Counted from the first letter of the stretch, positions 49,670 through 57,212 are shown. The stretch: DNA of 64,000 nucleotides from Microbacterium sp. T2.11-28 (GCF_950097975.1 NZ_CATNHF010000003.1:1-64000), one strand, 5' to 3'. Program-made: numbers and translations. Notes: generated by a model not told the origin, from the sequence alone.

Positions 49670-49993
49670 TCAGATCTGCGCAGCGATCGCGCGGAGCTGC
49701 TCGTCGACGTCGGGGGCGACGTCGATCCACTCACCGGTCCTGGGGTGCAGCCCGACGATGAGCGCGGTGCTGAACAGCAGTGCGCTGCGGCCGTGCTCGG
49801 TCAGGTAGAGCGAGGCGAGCAGGTTCGGCTCTGTGACCTTGAGACCGGCTTCCTCGTCGACGAGCAGTGCGTGGCCGTTGGTCAGGCGGAGCTCTGCGAC
49901 CCAGCCGCCGATCTCGCGCTGGTAGTCGGGCAGCTCGTCGATGCGGATGGTGTCGATCTCGCCAGCGGGGGTGATCTTGATGGCCGTTGTCAT
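49670..49993 (-). CDS. DUF3846-like protein
   Basis: 107 aa with GAGGAGGACTCC before the ATG. YQREIGGWVAELRLTNGHALLVDEEAGLKVTEPNLLASLYL...ALIVGLHPRTGEW has the DUF3846 layout (a VGG-like turn, a DEEG turn, N-x2-A, G-P-like strand). Such proteins accompany ArdC on plasmids; activity unknown. First gene of a pair with the Mom-like gene. Confidence 0.7.
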   Translation of the reverse strand: MTTAIKITPAGEIDTIRIDELPDYQREIGGWVAELRLTNGHALLVDEEAGLKVTEPNLLASLYLTEHGRSALLFSTALIVGLHPRTGEWIDVAPDVDEQLRAIAAQI

Positions 49994-50019
49994 GGAGTCC
50001 TCCTCAGATCAGAACGGTA

Positions 50020-50067
50020 GTGAATGTGACATTCACTGATGGTACGCGGGCGACGTACCCTCGTCAA
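50020..50067 (-). promoter_or_regulatory. Regulon A promoter-operator 4 (DUF3846-mom)
   Basis: Minus strand: TTGACG (50067-50062), 17 bases, TACCAT (50044-50039), two bases, GTGAATGT-N-ACATTCAC at 50020-50036. Confidence 0.85.
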
Positions 50068-50077
50068 CCGCCGTGGA

Positions 50078-51481
50078 CTAGAGGAGTGCTGAGTCGACGC
50101 GGCAGCACTTCTGCTGCGCATAGGGGCGTTCACTCAGCGGCATCCAACCCGGTTCCCTTCGCCGAATGAGCCGGGGATGCCCGGCTTCCCCCTCCGTGGT
50201 CATGTGGGGGCCGGCGTTGGTCCAGCAGTTCTGCGCGCGCGTCTCGCACCACAGCGCGAGCCGCGCTTCGCGGGGGAGGCAGGCACGATGTGTCCACCAG
50301 GCGCGCTTCTCGCCGTAGGGTCCGAACTGGTGGCCCTCGCTGTGCGCGATCGCGTCGTGGACGGCGCGGAAGACGTCGTTGGCGAGCATCGGCGCCCGCT
50401 CGCCCGTGGGCAGGGTGACCGTAACGCTGCGAGCCATCGGATGATCCGGCGGAAGGGCCCCCTCGCTGTGCTGCGAGACCTCGGTGCGGAAGTAGAACAG
50501 GTGCTTGTTCTCGCGGAGATCGGCCAGCATCGCGGCAGAGTCGGCGTAGGGTTGCTCGGTCTCGCCGTGCCAGGGCTCGAAGGTGTAGCCGGCTTCTGTG
50601 AGCATGTCCCACTGAGCGCCGATGTGCTGCCGCAGTGATCGGTAGGAGCGGGCGACCTGCGGGTGCGCGGGCTCGTGCGGTGCGGCCGCGTATGCCCTCG
50701 CTGCAGCGATGTCGTCGAGCTCGGTCAGTCGGGGGATCGGCGTGCGCTGTGGGAAACCGTGCGCATCGGCGTACCGCTCTCTGAGCGACTGGATCTCCTT
50801 GATCGGCTGGTGGTGACGGTAGCTGTCGTTGCCGGGCACGAAGGCAACGTGCGCTCGAGCGAAGGTGGGTTCTGTTCCGAGACGGGCGGCGATCGCGTTC
50901 ACGGCGGATGCCGGCAGCGGATACTCGGCGGGTTCCGCGATCTCGAGCTTGCCGTCATAGAGCCTGCCTCCCGGTGCGCCGGCGGCGCGGAGAATGTCGA
51001 GGGTCTCCTGGACCTGCTGCTGCGAGCCGGTGCCGGCGGCGAAGCTGTAGACCCGGTCGGGGCCGTCAGCGTCGAAGTACCCGGCCATGATGCTGTCCTG
51101 CTCATACCGCCCCGCCAGCTCGCCGGCCCAGTCGGTGACCTGCTCGAAGCTGTCCGCGTGGACGATGTAGGCGCCTGCAGGCTCCGACGTGCCCTCCCAG
51201 AGCCCGTCCGCGTGCTGCAGCTCGGAGATCTCGATCCCGTGACGTTCCGCGGCCGCGCGCAGGGTGTCTTCGTACTCGATCCACTCGTCGGTGTCCCAAT
51301 AGCTGGGGCGCGAGCTCATCCGCATCAGCTCGCCCGAGACCGGCCGGAACGGGGTCGCGCCGATGAAGGCCTCAAGCTGCTTCTCGGCGTTCCGCTCGCG
51401 CTTCTCGGCGCGGCGACGCCGCTGCCCTTCGGCCGTCGACGACGGGCACCGCCGCCCTCCGTGGTCGATGTCGTCGCACAT
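50078..51481 (-). CDS. Hypothetical protein with a phage-polyvalent-type C-terminal domain
   Basis: 467 aa from ATG 51481 (GGGAGAGG upstream). An N-terminal C-rich start (MCDDIDHGGRRCPSS) and a basic coiled coil, a middle region with DSFEQVTDWAGELAGRYEQ and a GYFDADG turn, and a C-terminal domain (about 260-440) with APMLANDVFRAVHDAIAHSEGHQFGPYGEKRAW and ARLALWCETRAQNCWTNAGPH. That last segment resembles a domain I associate with phage polyvalent proteins that travel with injected DNA. If so it may be delivered with the plasmid. The promoter is regulon B number 6, very close to the start. Confidence 0.55.
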   Translation of the reverse strand: MCDDIDHGGRRCPSSTAEGQRRRRAEKRERNAEKQLEAFIGATPFRPVSGELMRMSSRPSYWDTDEWIEYEDTLRAAAERHGIEISELQHADGLWEGTSEPAGAYIVHADSFEQVTDWAGELAGRYEQDSIMAGYFDADGPDRVYSFAAGTGSQQQVQETLDILRAAGAPGGRLYDGKLEIAEPAEYPLPASAVNAIAARLGTEPTFARAHVAFVPGNDSYRHHQPIKEIQSLRERYADAHGFPQRTPIPRLTELDDIAAARAYAAAPHEPAHPQVARSYRSLRQHIGAQWDMLTEAGYTFEPWHGETEQPYADSAAMLADLRENKHLFYFRTEVSQHSEGALPPDHPMARSVTVTLPTGERAPMLANDVFRAVHDAIAHSEGHQFGPYGEKRAWWTHRACLPREARLALWCETRAQNCWTNAGPHMTTEGEAGHPRLIRRREPGWMPLSERPYAQQKCCRVDSALL

Positions 51482-51504
51482 GGCCTCTCCCGTTCGTCTG
51501 CTGG

Positions 51505-51536
51505 GTATAGGCCGGGGTTGGGGGTGTTCGCGGACA
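51505..51536 (-). promoter_or_regulatory. Regulon B promoter 6
   Basis: Minus-strand TGTCCGCGAA (51536-51527), 13 bases, GGCCTATAC ending at 51505; the gene ATG is 23 bases on, so the leader is short. Confidence 0.8.
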
Positions 51537-51539
51537 GAA

Positions 51540-51571
51540 ATCGGGGCCCCGCCGGTCGGCAGGGCCCCGAT
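51540..51571 (-). terminator. Terminator of the OB-fold operon
   Basis: ATCGGGGCCC (51540-51549) pairs with GGGCCCCGAT (51562-51571), loop of 12. Downstream of the last gene at 51592 and directly before regulon B promoter 6. Confidence 0.7.
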
Positions 51572-51591
51572 GAGGGCGGCATGGTCAAACG

Positions 51592-51720
51592 TCAGCCGTT
51601 GAGCTCCTCCCACACCTGGTAGGCGCGGTGAAACTCCGGGCTGTCATCGTCGCCGTCACGCACGAGCTGGTCGAGGTACTCGTCGAGCTCAGCCTGGGAG
51701 AGCTGGCGGGGATCCTTCAT
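51592..51720 (-). CDS. Very small acidic protein, 42 aa
   Basis: 42 aa (MKDPRQLSQAELDEYLDQL...YQVWEELNG), helical and acidic. Its ATG overlaps the stop of the previous gene (ATGA). Short acidic helical proteins like this can mimic DNA or RNA or bind a partner, but no function is known. Confidence 0.5.
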   Translation of the reverse strand: MKDPRQLSQAELDEYLDQLVRDGDDDSPEFHRAYQVWEELNG

Positions 51721-51998
51721 CCTTCGGCTCCCGCCTCGGCAGGCGGGCAACTGCACCGTGCACGCGGCCGCGAACCGTTCCAGTTCCCGACGTAGAACAG
51801 CGCGCACGGCCATTCGTGCTCGCCGCGGCGCCGCAGCCTGGGGACGGTCACCGTGAGCTCGCTGCCCAGGCTCAGCGCGTCCATGATGTCGTCCGCGATG
51901 TAGCCGGCCTCCTCGTCCGCCTCGTCCGTGTGCTGCTGGATCGTGCGCACGATCGTTGCGCGCACGTCCAGCGTGACGGTCGGCGATGCCTCGTTCAT
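51717..51998 (-). CDS. Hypothetical protein, 93 aa
   Basis: 93 aa from ATG 51998 (GAGG in the end of the previous gene). First half VTLDVRATIVRTIQQHTDEADEEAGYIADDIMDAL, then a basic RRLRRRGEHEWPCALFYVGNWN and two cysteines (RCSC). No family recognised. Confidence 0.5.
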   Translation of the reverse strand: MNEASPTVTLDVRATIVRTIQQHTDEADEEAGYIADDIMDALSLGSELTVTVPRLRRRGEHEWPCALFYVGNWNGSRPRARCSCPPAEAGAEG

Positions 51999-52351
51999 CG
52001 GGTGTCCTCGTCGGGGTCCACACGCTGGATCGCCTCGTGCAGGCGGGCCAGTCGGTCCTCTCGCACGATGATGACGAAGACCACCGCAATGCCGGCAAGA
52101 GGCAGGAGCACGATCGGGGCGGGGACCACGATCACCACGCCGACAGCGAGCAGCACGATCGGCAGGATCACCCTCAGCGTTGCGCGGCGGTGCTGACCGA
52201 GCTCGTTCCTGATGCGATCCTTGATGACCCCGTCCTGCTGTGCGAAGGCGGTGGCCGGGTCCGAGGAACGCAACATGCTCCGGATTGCGCGAGTTGTCCA
52301 CTCGCTCAGCGTGCGCTGATGCCGATCCCTACTACTCTCACGCCCGGTCAT
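51995..52351 (-). CDS. Membrane protein, 118 aa
   Basis: 118 aa: a basic soluble N-terminus, then two adjoining hydrophobic helices (ATLRVILPIVLLAVGVVIVV; IVLLPLAGIAVVFVIIV) and a charged tail. Four-base overlaps on both sides place it inside the operon from 53404. Confidence 0.55.
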   Translation of the reverse strand: MTGRESSRDRHQRTLSEWTTRAIRSMLRSSDPATAFAQQDGVIKDRIRNELGQHRRATLRVILPIVLLAVGVVIVVPAPIVLLPLAGIAVVFVIIVREDRLARLHEAIQRVDPDEDTR

Positions 52352-52839
52352 CGCGTGTACTCGCTCGGGGACGGGATCGGCAGGTCAGGATCGCGGATCT
52401 CGTACTGCCGGTCCTCCACGTAGGCCGCGTACTCGTCTGCGAAGTCGTATGCCTCGGCCTCGCTGTGCCCTTCCTGGCGCGCATGATCGAACGCGCTCCG
52501 CCACGGCTGACCGGTCGAATCGAGCGGCGGGTACAGGCGGTCGATCAGCACCTGATTCGCAGCGTCGTCGATCCTTCCGCGAGCCTCGGCGTCGGCGATC
52601 GCTCTCGCAGTCGCATGTGTGCCGTCTCGCAGCCGCGACAGATCACTCGAAGAGGGCACCACCCGCGCATAGGTGCAGTCGTCCCACCGGCAGTAGGTGG
52701 TCGTCTCCTCTGGCGTGAGCGGGCGGGGAGTGACGCTCACCAGCGCGGCGCCGCGTCCGCACACGGGGCATCGTCGAGCCTCCGCGCTGCGGACACCAAC
52801 GCCGCGGCGATGGGCTGTGTTGTTCCGGCGCTCGGTCAT
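52348..52839 (-). CDS. Zinc-ribbon-containing hypothetical protein, 163 aa
   Basis: 163 aa with C-P-V-C (about 24-27) and C-R-W-D-D-C (about 51-56), a likely zinc ribbon, followed by a helical acidic domain ending in a Tyr-rich segment. Could be nucleic-acid-binding. In the same operon. Confidence 0.5.
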   Translation of the reverse strand: MTERRNNTAHRRGVGVRSAEARRCPVCGRGAALVSVTPRPLTPEETTTYCRWDDCTYARVVPSSSDLSRLRDGTHATARAIADAEARGRIDDAANQVLIDRLYPPLDSTGQPWRSAFDHARQEGHSEAEAYDFADEYAAYVEDRQYEIRDPDLPIPSPSEYTR

Positions 52840-53057
52840 CGCTCGCTCCCGCTCTCGTTGGGCGGGTTGGTGATGATGAACCCTGTGCCGGCGTCGGGCT
52901 GGTCCTGGCGCAGTCCGACGATCTCGGTGTCGGTCGCGTCGGTGTCGTTGAGGGTCTGAGCGAGCAGGTCGGCGTACTCGTCCGCGGTGAGTGCCTGGAC
53001 CGCGGCGGCGTCGGTGACGTCGACGGGCTTGCCGTTGACGTGGAAGATGCGGGTCAT
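52836..53057 (-). CDS. Small hypothetical protein, 73 aa
   Basis: 73 aa, GGAGAG before ATG 53057. Opens with a strand pair MTRIFHVNGKPVDV, then a helix (AAAVQALTADEYADLLAQTL) and an acidic end. Second gene after the OB-fold gene. No family recognised. Confidence 0.5.
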   Translation of the reverse strand: MTRIFHVNGKPVDVTDAAAVQALTADEYADLLAQTLNDTDATDTEIVGLRQDQPDAGTGFIITNPPNESGSER

Positions 53058-53104
53058 GGGGTTCTCTCCTGCTGATGCGTCGTGGTGTCCATCCTCGTCG
53101 TGGG

Positions 53105-53404
53105 TCAGCGGAGGTCGAGCTCGACGCTGTCGGCCTCGAGGTCGGGGATGGTCTGGGCAGGGTGGCTGAACGTGACAGCCGGGCCGTGGACGATTACACG
53201 GTCGCCGCGGTGGGTCGTCAGCCGGAGCATCTCGGCGAGGATCCCGTTGGCGTGGACGTTGTATGAGCCGGCGTCGGTCTCGACGCGGAACCCTACGCGC
53301 GCCTGACGGTCGGTGAGTCGGCGGACGAGGGTGAGCGGTGTGCGGACGGTTCCTGCGATGGTGACCGCGGTGCCCGTGGGGGCTGCGGCCTGGGTGATGG
53401 TCAT
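53105..53404 (-). CDS. OB-fold protein, SSB-like
   Basis: 99 aa from ATG 53404 (GAGGAGACAGGCC). Five-strand OB pattern: VTIAGTVRTPLTLVRRLTDRQARVGFRVETDAGSYNVHANGILAEML...RGDRVIVHGPAVTF, as in minimal SSB-like domains, but without an acidic SSB tail. A single-strand DNA-binding role at plasmid entry would suit its regulon A control. It has two promoters: an operator-controlled one and a regulon B one upstream. Confidence 0.6.
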   Translation of the reverse strand: MTITQAAAPTGTAVTIAGTVRTPLTLVRRLTDRQARVGFRVETDAGSYNVHANGILAEMLRLTTHRGDRVIVHGPAVTFSHPAQTIPDLEADSVELDLR

Positions 53405-53426
53405 GGCCTGTCTCCTCAATCAAATA

Positions 53427-53474
53427 GTGAATGTGACATTCACTGACTATACGCCTGCGAGTCTGGTAGGGGAA
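53427..53474 (-). promoter_or_regulatory. Regulon A promoter-operator 5 (OB-fold operon)
   Basis: Minus strand: a weak -35 (TTCCCC, 53474-53469), 17 bases, TATAGT (53451-53446), two bases, GTGAATGT-N-ACATTCAC at 53427-53443. The weak -35 is unlike the other copies. Confidence 0.75.
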
Positions 53475-53512
53475 CCCCCGTGCCTGACTGTGCCGCAGGC
53501 CCTTCTTGCTGG

Positions 53513-53544
53513 GTATAGGCCGGTCTTGGCGCTGTTCGCGGACA
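53513..53544 (-). promoter_or_regulatory. Regulon B promoter 7
   Basis: Minus-strand TGTCCGCGAA (53544-53535), 13 bases, GGCCTATAC ending at 53513. It fires into the same operon as regulon A promoter 5 about 70 bases downstream, so a repressor on that operator could also act as a roadblock. Confidence 0.75.
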
Positions 53545-53568
53545 CCCGAGTTGCGAAGATCGGTGAGG

Positions 53569-53811
53569 TTAGTCGTCGATGCTGCTGTCGGGTTCGTCAC
53601 ACGCGCCACTGTTGATGGCATCGACGCCGGCTTTCGTGAGCACCCAGCCGGGTTCGACCCATGAGTAGCGCTCGATCAGACCGCGCCTGCGGAGAGACTG
53701 GATGGTGCCACCGGGAATCCCCAGGCCTGTCGTATCGAGGTAGCTGGCGCCACCGGAGGGGGACCGGCCATCGGCGATCATCCGCATGGTGACCCGCTGC
53801 GACCAGTTCAA
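53569..53811 (-). CDS. Winged-helix-like small protein, 80 aa
   Basis: 80 aa, likely from TTG 53811 with AAGAAGG upstream (ATG 53787 is an alternative). RVTMRMIADGR...PGGTIQSLRRRGLIERY...PGWVLTKAGVDAI is a winged-helix layout ending in the wing. Last gene of the operon from 55598. Confidence 0.5.
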   Translation of the reverse strand: MNWSQRVTMRMIADGRSPSGGASYLDTTGLGIPGGTIQSLRRRGLIERYSWVEPGWVLTKAGVDAINSGACDEPDSSIDD

Positions 53812-53847
53812 CGGCGGGGCCTTCTTGCGGCGGTTGAGCTGTCGATG

Positions 53848-55125
53848 TCAGGCGGAACGTGCGAGCTGCGCAGCGGAGGCGGTCGGCTGCAGCGCGAGGA
53901 GCCGCTGCGCCTTCGCTGCTTCGATCTCGCCCGGCAGCTCTCCCTTACGAGCGCCGGAGCGGCCGTAGAGAAGGACTTTCACGCCGGTCTTGGAGGCCTG
54001 CGCTCGGTCGGCGATCTCGAGGATGGTCATGCCGGAGGCCATCAGTTGTCGGACGTGCCGGCGAACGGGGTCAGCGGGCACGCGCGGGGCCTGCGGGGCG
54101 ATGCCGGCTTCCCGCCGCCGGCGTCGCTCTTCGGTCAGCGATGCGTCGGCGCAGGAGATCTCGGCAGGGCATTGATCTCGGTCCTTGCAGCCGAGCTGGT
54201 AGCCGTAGGCGGTCCCGTGGTGTTCGGCCGGGATGCTCTGTTCCTTCCGGTTTGCCATCCACTGCCGGTGATACTCGCGGCCCGCCTCGATGCACTCCGG
54301 TCGATCGCAGCCACGCGCCCGGCAGGCGTTGGTGCCGTGCGGCTGCAGCTGCCGCGGTCGGGAGACGCGAGGGGCCCGCGGGGTCTGCGGCCGCGGCATC
54401 CGCGGCCTGGCCGGCGGTGCCGGGCGATCATGCTTCGCGAGCTCGTCGACTGCTGCCTGATGCCTGGCGGTGGCGTCCTGCAGAGCACGCTCGATCACGC
54501 CGCCGACCGATAGGCCGCTTCCGGCGGCGATGGTGGCCGTCTTGAGCGTCTCGACCGCGGAACGCAGCTGGACGCGCAGATCCCGGTGGTCGCTGCGCCA
54601 CTGTGCGAGCTCGTCGACGTGACGATCCAGCGCTGCTTCGTAGCCGTCGACCGTCTCCGCGAACGTGCTGGCACGCTCGACGGGGAGCGTCTCGGCCGCG
54701 AGGCGGGCCTTGTCGATCCACTGATAGCCAGGATGCGTGCGCGTCCTCAGCAACGTCGGTCGCGGGGTCGCGATCCTCAGCGGCGCCGTCTTCGGCGGGC
54801 GGGCGGGCCGTGCTGTCGGTGTGCGCTTCGAGGCCTGCTTGGGTCGGCGGGGCTGCGTGGCTTCGGCCGCGGCCCGGCGCTCTTCTCGAGCGGCGATCTT
54901 GTCACGCTGCCGGGACTGGTCGCGTGCGGCTGCGTCGCGCTCGAGGATCTCCGCAAGGGGCGTGCCGGCGTCGATGAGCTTCGCGAAGGAGAAGTCGCCG
55001 GCATAGCGGGTGTGGATGGTGCGGCAGGGGATGAGCGCGGGGCACGCTGCAGTGCGGCATCCGCGGCGGTACCCGTCCGGGGTGCCGTGCGGGAAGCTGT
55101 CGTCGAGCAGGTCGAGGGTGGACAT
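53848..55125 (-). CDS. Repeated HGTxxGYxxGC-motif protein with a C-terminal HTH
   Basis: 425 aa from ATG 55125. Motif copies: HGTPDGYRRGCRTAACP near residue 13; HGTAYGYQLGCKDRDQCP near 320; and ARGCDRPECIEAGREYH, a related Cys pair, near 290. A basic Pro/Arg linker and a coiled coil (about 170-260) lie between. The C-terminus (VRRHVRQLMASGMTILEIADRAQASKTGVKVLLYGRSG) is an HTH typical of actinophage proteins of this group. Proposed as a DNA-binding factor; target unknown. Relation to the 81-aa protein at 45995 is through the motif. Confidence 0.6.
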   Translation of the reverse strand: MSTLDLLDDSFPHGTPDGYRRGCRTAACPALIPCRTIHTRYAGDFSFAKLIDAGTPLAEILERDAAARDQSRQRDKIAAREERRAAAEATQPRRPKQASKRTPTARPARPPKTAPLRIATPRPTLLRTRTHPGYQWIDKARLAAETLPVERASTFAETVDGYEAALDRHVDELAQWRSDHRDLRVQLRSAVETLKTATIAAGSGLSVGGVIERALQDATARHQAAVDELAKHDRPAPPARPRMPRPQTPRAPRVSRPRQLQPHGTNACRARGCDRPECIEAGREYHRQWMANRKEQSIPAEHHGTAYGYQLGCKDRDQCPAEISCADASLTEERRRRREAGIAPQAPRVPADPVRRHVRQLMASGMTILEIADRAQASKTGVKVLLYGRSGARKGELPGEIEAAKAQRLLALQPTASAAQLARSA

Positions 55126-55136
55126 CACGTTCGGCC

Positions 55137-55598
55137 TCAGTAGCGCAGGAGCTTCGCGGTGACGAGCGACAACAGCGCCGCCCGTTGCGGAGAGTTGAGG
55201 CGGGAGAAGTGCGCGCCCAGGGTGTCCAGTGCTGCGGTGAACTCGGCAGGCAGCCCGTCGAGATCCCGCTTGACGCGCCGCTCGTTCGCGTCGCGCTGCG
55301 CCTCGGCCTGATCGGTCACACGCCACTCGTCGGTGGCCGCGCGGTCGGCATAGGCGCCCGTGATCCGTGGCGCATGCAGCCCGCGGGTGTAGAGCGAGTT
55401 CGGCTCGTCGATCGGGCGAGTGATCGTGATGATCGCGCCGACCGGCGCCGACGTGTACGGCTTGTACGAGCCGAGCTCCTTGTCGGAGATCTCGCCGTCG
55501 ACGAGCGTGCGGTACCAGTGCGCGAGCTTGCCATTGCCCGCCTGCCTGCGCCCGACGTAGACGACATCCTCAGTGACGGTCTCTGCCGATTCGCTCAT
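55137..55598 (-). CDS. Hypothetical regulon A protein, 153 aa
   Basis: 153 aa from ATG 55598 (GAGGAGATCGCCC). A beta-rich first half (VVYVGRRQAGNGKLAHWYRTLVDGEISDKELGSYKPY...AIITITRP), then a helical second half. The strand pattern could be an SH3- or OB-like domain. First gene of an operon with the motif protein and the winged-helix protein. Confidence 0.5.
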   Translation of the reverse strand: MSESAETVTEDVVYVGRRQAGNGKLAHWYRTLVDGEISDKELGSYKPYTSAPVGAIITITRPIDEPNSLYTRGLHAPRITGAYADRAATDEWRVTDQAEAQRDANERRVKRDLDGLPAEFTAALDTLGAHFSRLNSPQRAALLSLVTAKLLRY

Positions 55599-55627
55599 GG
55601 GCGATCTCCTCAATCAATCAGAAAGTA

Positions 55628-55675
55628 GTGAATGTGACATTCACTGATACTAGAGAGGTTGCAGCGTTCTCGCAA
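55628..55675 (-). promoter_or_regulatory. Regulon A promoter-operator 6
   Basis: Minus strand: TTGCGA (55675-55670), 17 bases, TAGTAT (55652-55647), two bases, GTGAATGT-N-ACATTCAC at 55628-55644. Part of the promoter lies within the end of the upstream gene at 55650. Confidence 0.85.
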
Positions 55676-55859
55676 CCGTCGTCGTCGTCGTCGCCGAAAG
55701 TCGAGAGCGCTGCCTGTCGGCGGGCACGGTGCGCATGGGCTCATCACGAGGCGCTTCGATCTCGAAGCCGCACGCGCCGCAGCTGTGCAGTCCGACGCCA
55801 TCGACGTCGTCGGATGGGATGTACATGGTGGTGGGCTCTTCGCACATCAGGCAGCGCAT
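55650..55859 (-). CDS. Small zinc-ribbon protein, 69 aa
   Basis: 69 aa from ATG 55859 (GGAGATCACC). C-x2-C near 3-6 (MRCLMCEE) and C-G-A-C near 27-30 form a four-cysteine zinc ribbon; the C-terminal 30 residues are basic and Thr/Arg-rich and look tacked on. Its 3' end carries the -35/-10 of regulon A promoter 6. Confidence 0.6.
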   Translation of the reverse strand: MRCLMCEEPTTMYIPSDDVDGVGLHSCGACGFEIEAPRDEPMRTVPADRQRSRLSATTTTTVARTLQPL

Positions 55860-55879
55860 GGTGATCTCCGATCGTGTGG

Positions 55880-56344
55880 TCAGGCGGTAGCCGCCGGGGT
55901 GATCTGCTCGACGGTGGCTGAGTAGCCGCGGTGGGAACCCCAGGCGGCGGCGATGCGGTCGGCGACGTCGCGGTCTTCGCCGAGGTAGGGGCGGTATCGC
56001 TTGCCTCGCGGGTCGGTGATGACGACCTGGACGACGCCGGAGGGCTCGCGCACGGTGACTCGGGCAGCAGGGATTGGGTGGGCGTGGACGCGGCCGGCGA
56101 TGATGAAGGTCGGGTACAGATCGCGTGCGAGCTCGGGGGAGCGGAACACGTCGTGGACCCATGCCGTGATGGCGATCGCGCCGGCAGGACTGAACCCGAT
56201 GAGGCGGGCGGGGAGCTGCTCGAGCCCGGAGCGGACGAAGTAGTGCTCGTCGACGAGTATCGGCGCCGGCGGATGCAGAGACCGCTCGTCGTGGGCGGGG
56301 TAGATCGTCAGGCTGGTGCGGCTGTTCATGAGGCGCTCGTTCAT
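55880..56344 (-). CDS. Hypothetical protein, 154 aa
   Basis: 154 aa from ATG 56344 overlapping the previous stop (ATGA). Beta-rich (ARLIGFSPAGAIAITAWVHDVF; VTVREPSGVVQVVITDPRGKRYRPYLG) with no motif recognised. Middle gene of the operon from 57111. Confidence 0.5.
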   Translation of the reverse strand: MNERLMNSRTSLTIYPAHDERSLHPPAPILVDEHYFVRSGLEQLPARLIGFSPAGAIAITAWVHDVFRSPELARDLYPTFIIAGRVHAHPIPAARVTVREPSGVVQVVITDPRGKRYRPYLGEDRDVADRIAAAWGSHRGYSATVEQITPAATA

Positions 56345-57111
56345 GCGGTGCGGCGGATGCCTACGGCGATGATGTGCGCCTTGGTGGGACGGGAGTAGAA
56401 GCCGAAGCTGTCGTCGTCGTCCGAGGCGGAGACGGTTGCGGTGAATGCGACGACGTCGCCGCGCGTCGCGGAGGAGATCTCGGAGGGCTTGGTGCCCCAC
56501 ACGCGCCAGCCTTCGCCCTGGACGAGGATCTTGACGGTGATGCCCCACTGGGTGTCGGTGGTCTTGGTTGCGAGGATCTCACCCTGGATGAGGGTGCGTC
56601 CCGTGGGGACGGGGCGGCGCGCTGCCAGCTCGCGCTCGAGCTGCTCGAGCAGCTCGTGGGCAGTGCGGACCTCATCGGCGTCGAGGGTGCCGGTGGAGTC
56701 CTCGAGCGAGTCGAGGAGGTAGCCGATCTTCTCGCGCAGCGGGTTGCCCTCCCGGATGCTCAGATGAGCTTCGGTGAGCTGGTCGCGCAGGCCGGGGTGC
56801 TCGGCCTCGAAGGCAGCGCGACGGGCGGTGATCGCGCGCGTCGTGTCGATGTGCTCGGCGTGCGCCTTCGCGTGGGCGCGGGCGGTGGCGCGAGCGCTGC
56901 TGACGAGCCGGCTGCGAGTGCCGGTGCCGTGGCAGTCGAAGCAGATCGGGCGACCGTGGCCATCGGTGAAGTGGGTGGGCCCGGTGTACAGGCCGGTGCC
57001 GATGCACTTGCCGCAGGTGTCGGTGATCCGCTCGGAGCCCTTGCGGCCGGGGAAGGGGTCGACGTAGAAGTCGTGCCAGTCTGCCGGTGCGGTGGTGTCG
57101 ATGCTGTCCAT
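56341..57111 (-). CDS. DnaJ-type zinc-finger and OB-like protein
   Basis: 256 aa with GGAGG before the ATG. CGKCIGTGLYTG and CFDCHGTG (about 33-65) are the CxxCxGxG repeats of DnaJ-like zinc fingers; a helical middle follows; the end (TLIQGEILATKTTDTQWGITVKILVQGEGWRVWGTKPSEI) is OB-like. Related proteins occur on actinophages and plasmids with unknown function. First gene behind regulon B promoter 8. Confidence 0.6.
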   Translation of the reverse strand: MDSIDTTAPADWHDFYVDPFPGRKGSERITDTCGKCIGTGLYTGPTHFTDGHGRPICFDCHGTGTRSRLVSSARATARAHAKAHAEHIDTTRAITARRAAFEAEHPGLRDQLTEAHLSIREGNPLREKIGYLLDSLEDSTGTLDADEVRTAHELLEQLERELAARRPVPTGRTLIQGEILATKTTDTQWGITVKILVQGEGWRVWGTKPSEISSATRGDVVAFTATVSASDDDDSFGFYSRPTKAHIIAVGIRRTA

Positions 57112-57134
57112 GGGATCCTCCGATGCGTCTGTGG

Positions 57135-57166
57135 GTATAGGCCGCGGATCGTTCTCTTCGCGGACA
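57135..57166 (-). promoter_or_regulatory. Regulon B promoter 8
   Basis: Minus-strand TGTCCGCGAA (57166-57157), 13 bases, GGCCTATAC ending at 57135, 24 bases before the ATG of the zinc-finger gene. Confidence 0.8.
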
Positions 57167-57179
57167 TGAAGGGGAAGGT

Positions 57180-57212
57180 GCGGGGGCGGCTATGTCACGG
57201 AGCCGCCCCCGC
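57180..57212 (-). terminator. Hairpin at the end of the 57377 transcript
   Basis: GCGGGGGCGGCT (57180-57191) and AGCCGCCCCCGC (57201-57212) pair perfectly over 12 bp with a nine-base loop. It lies just upstream of regulon B promoter 8 and about 160 bases downstream of regulon A promoter 7. Confidence 0.75.
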
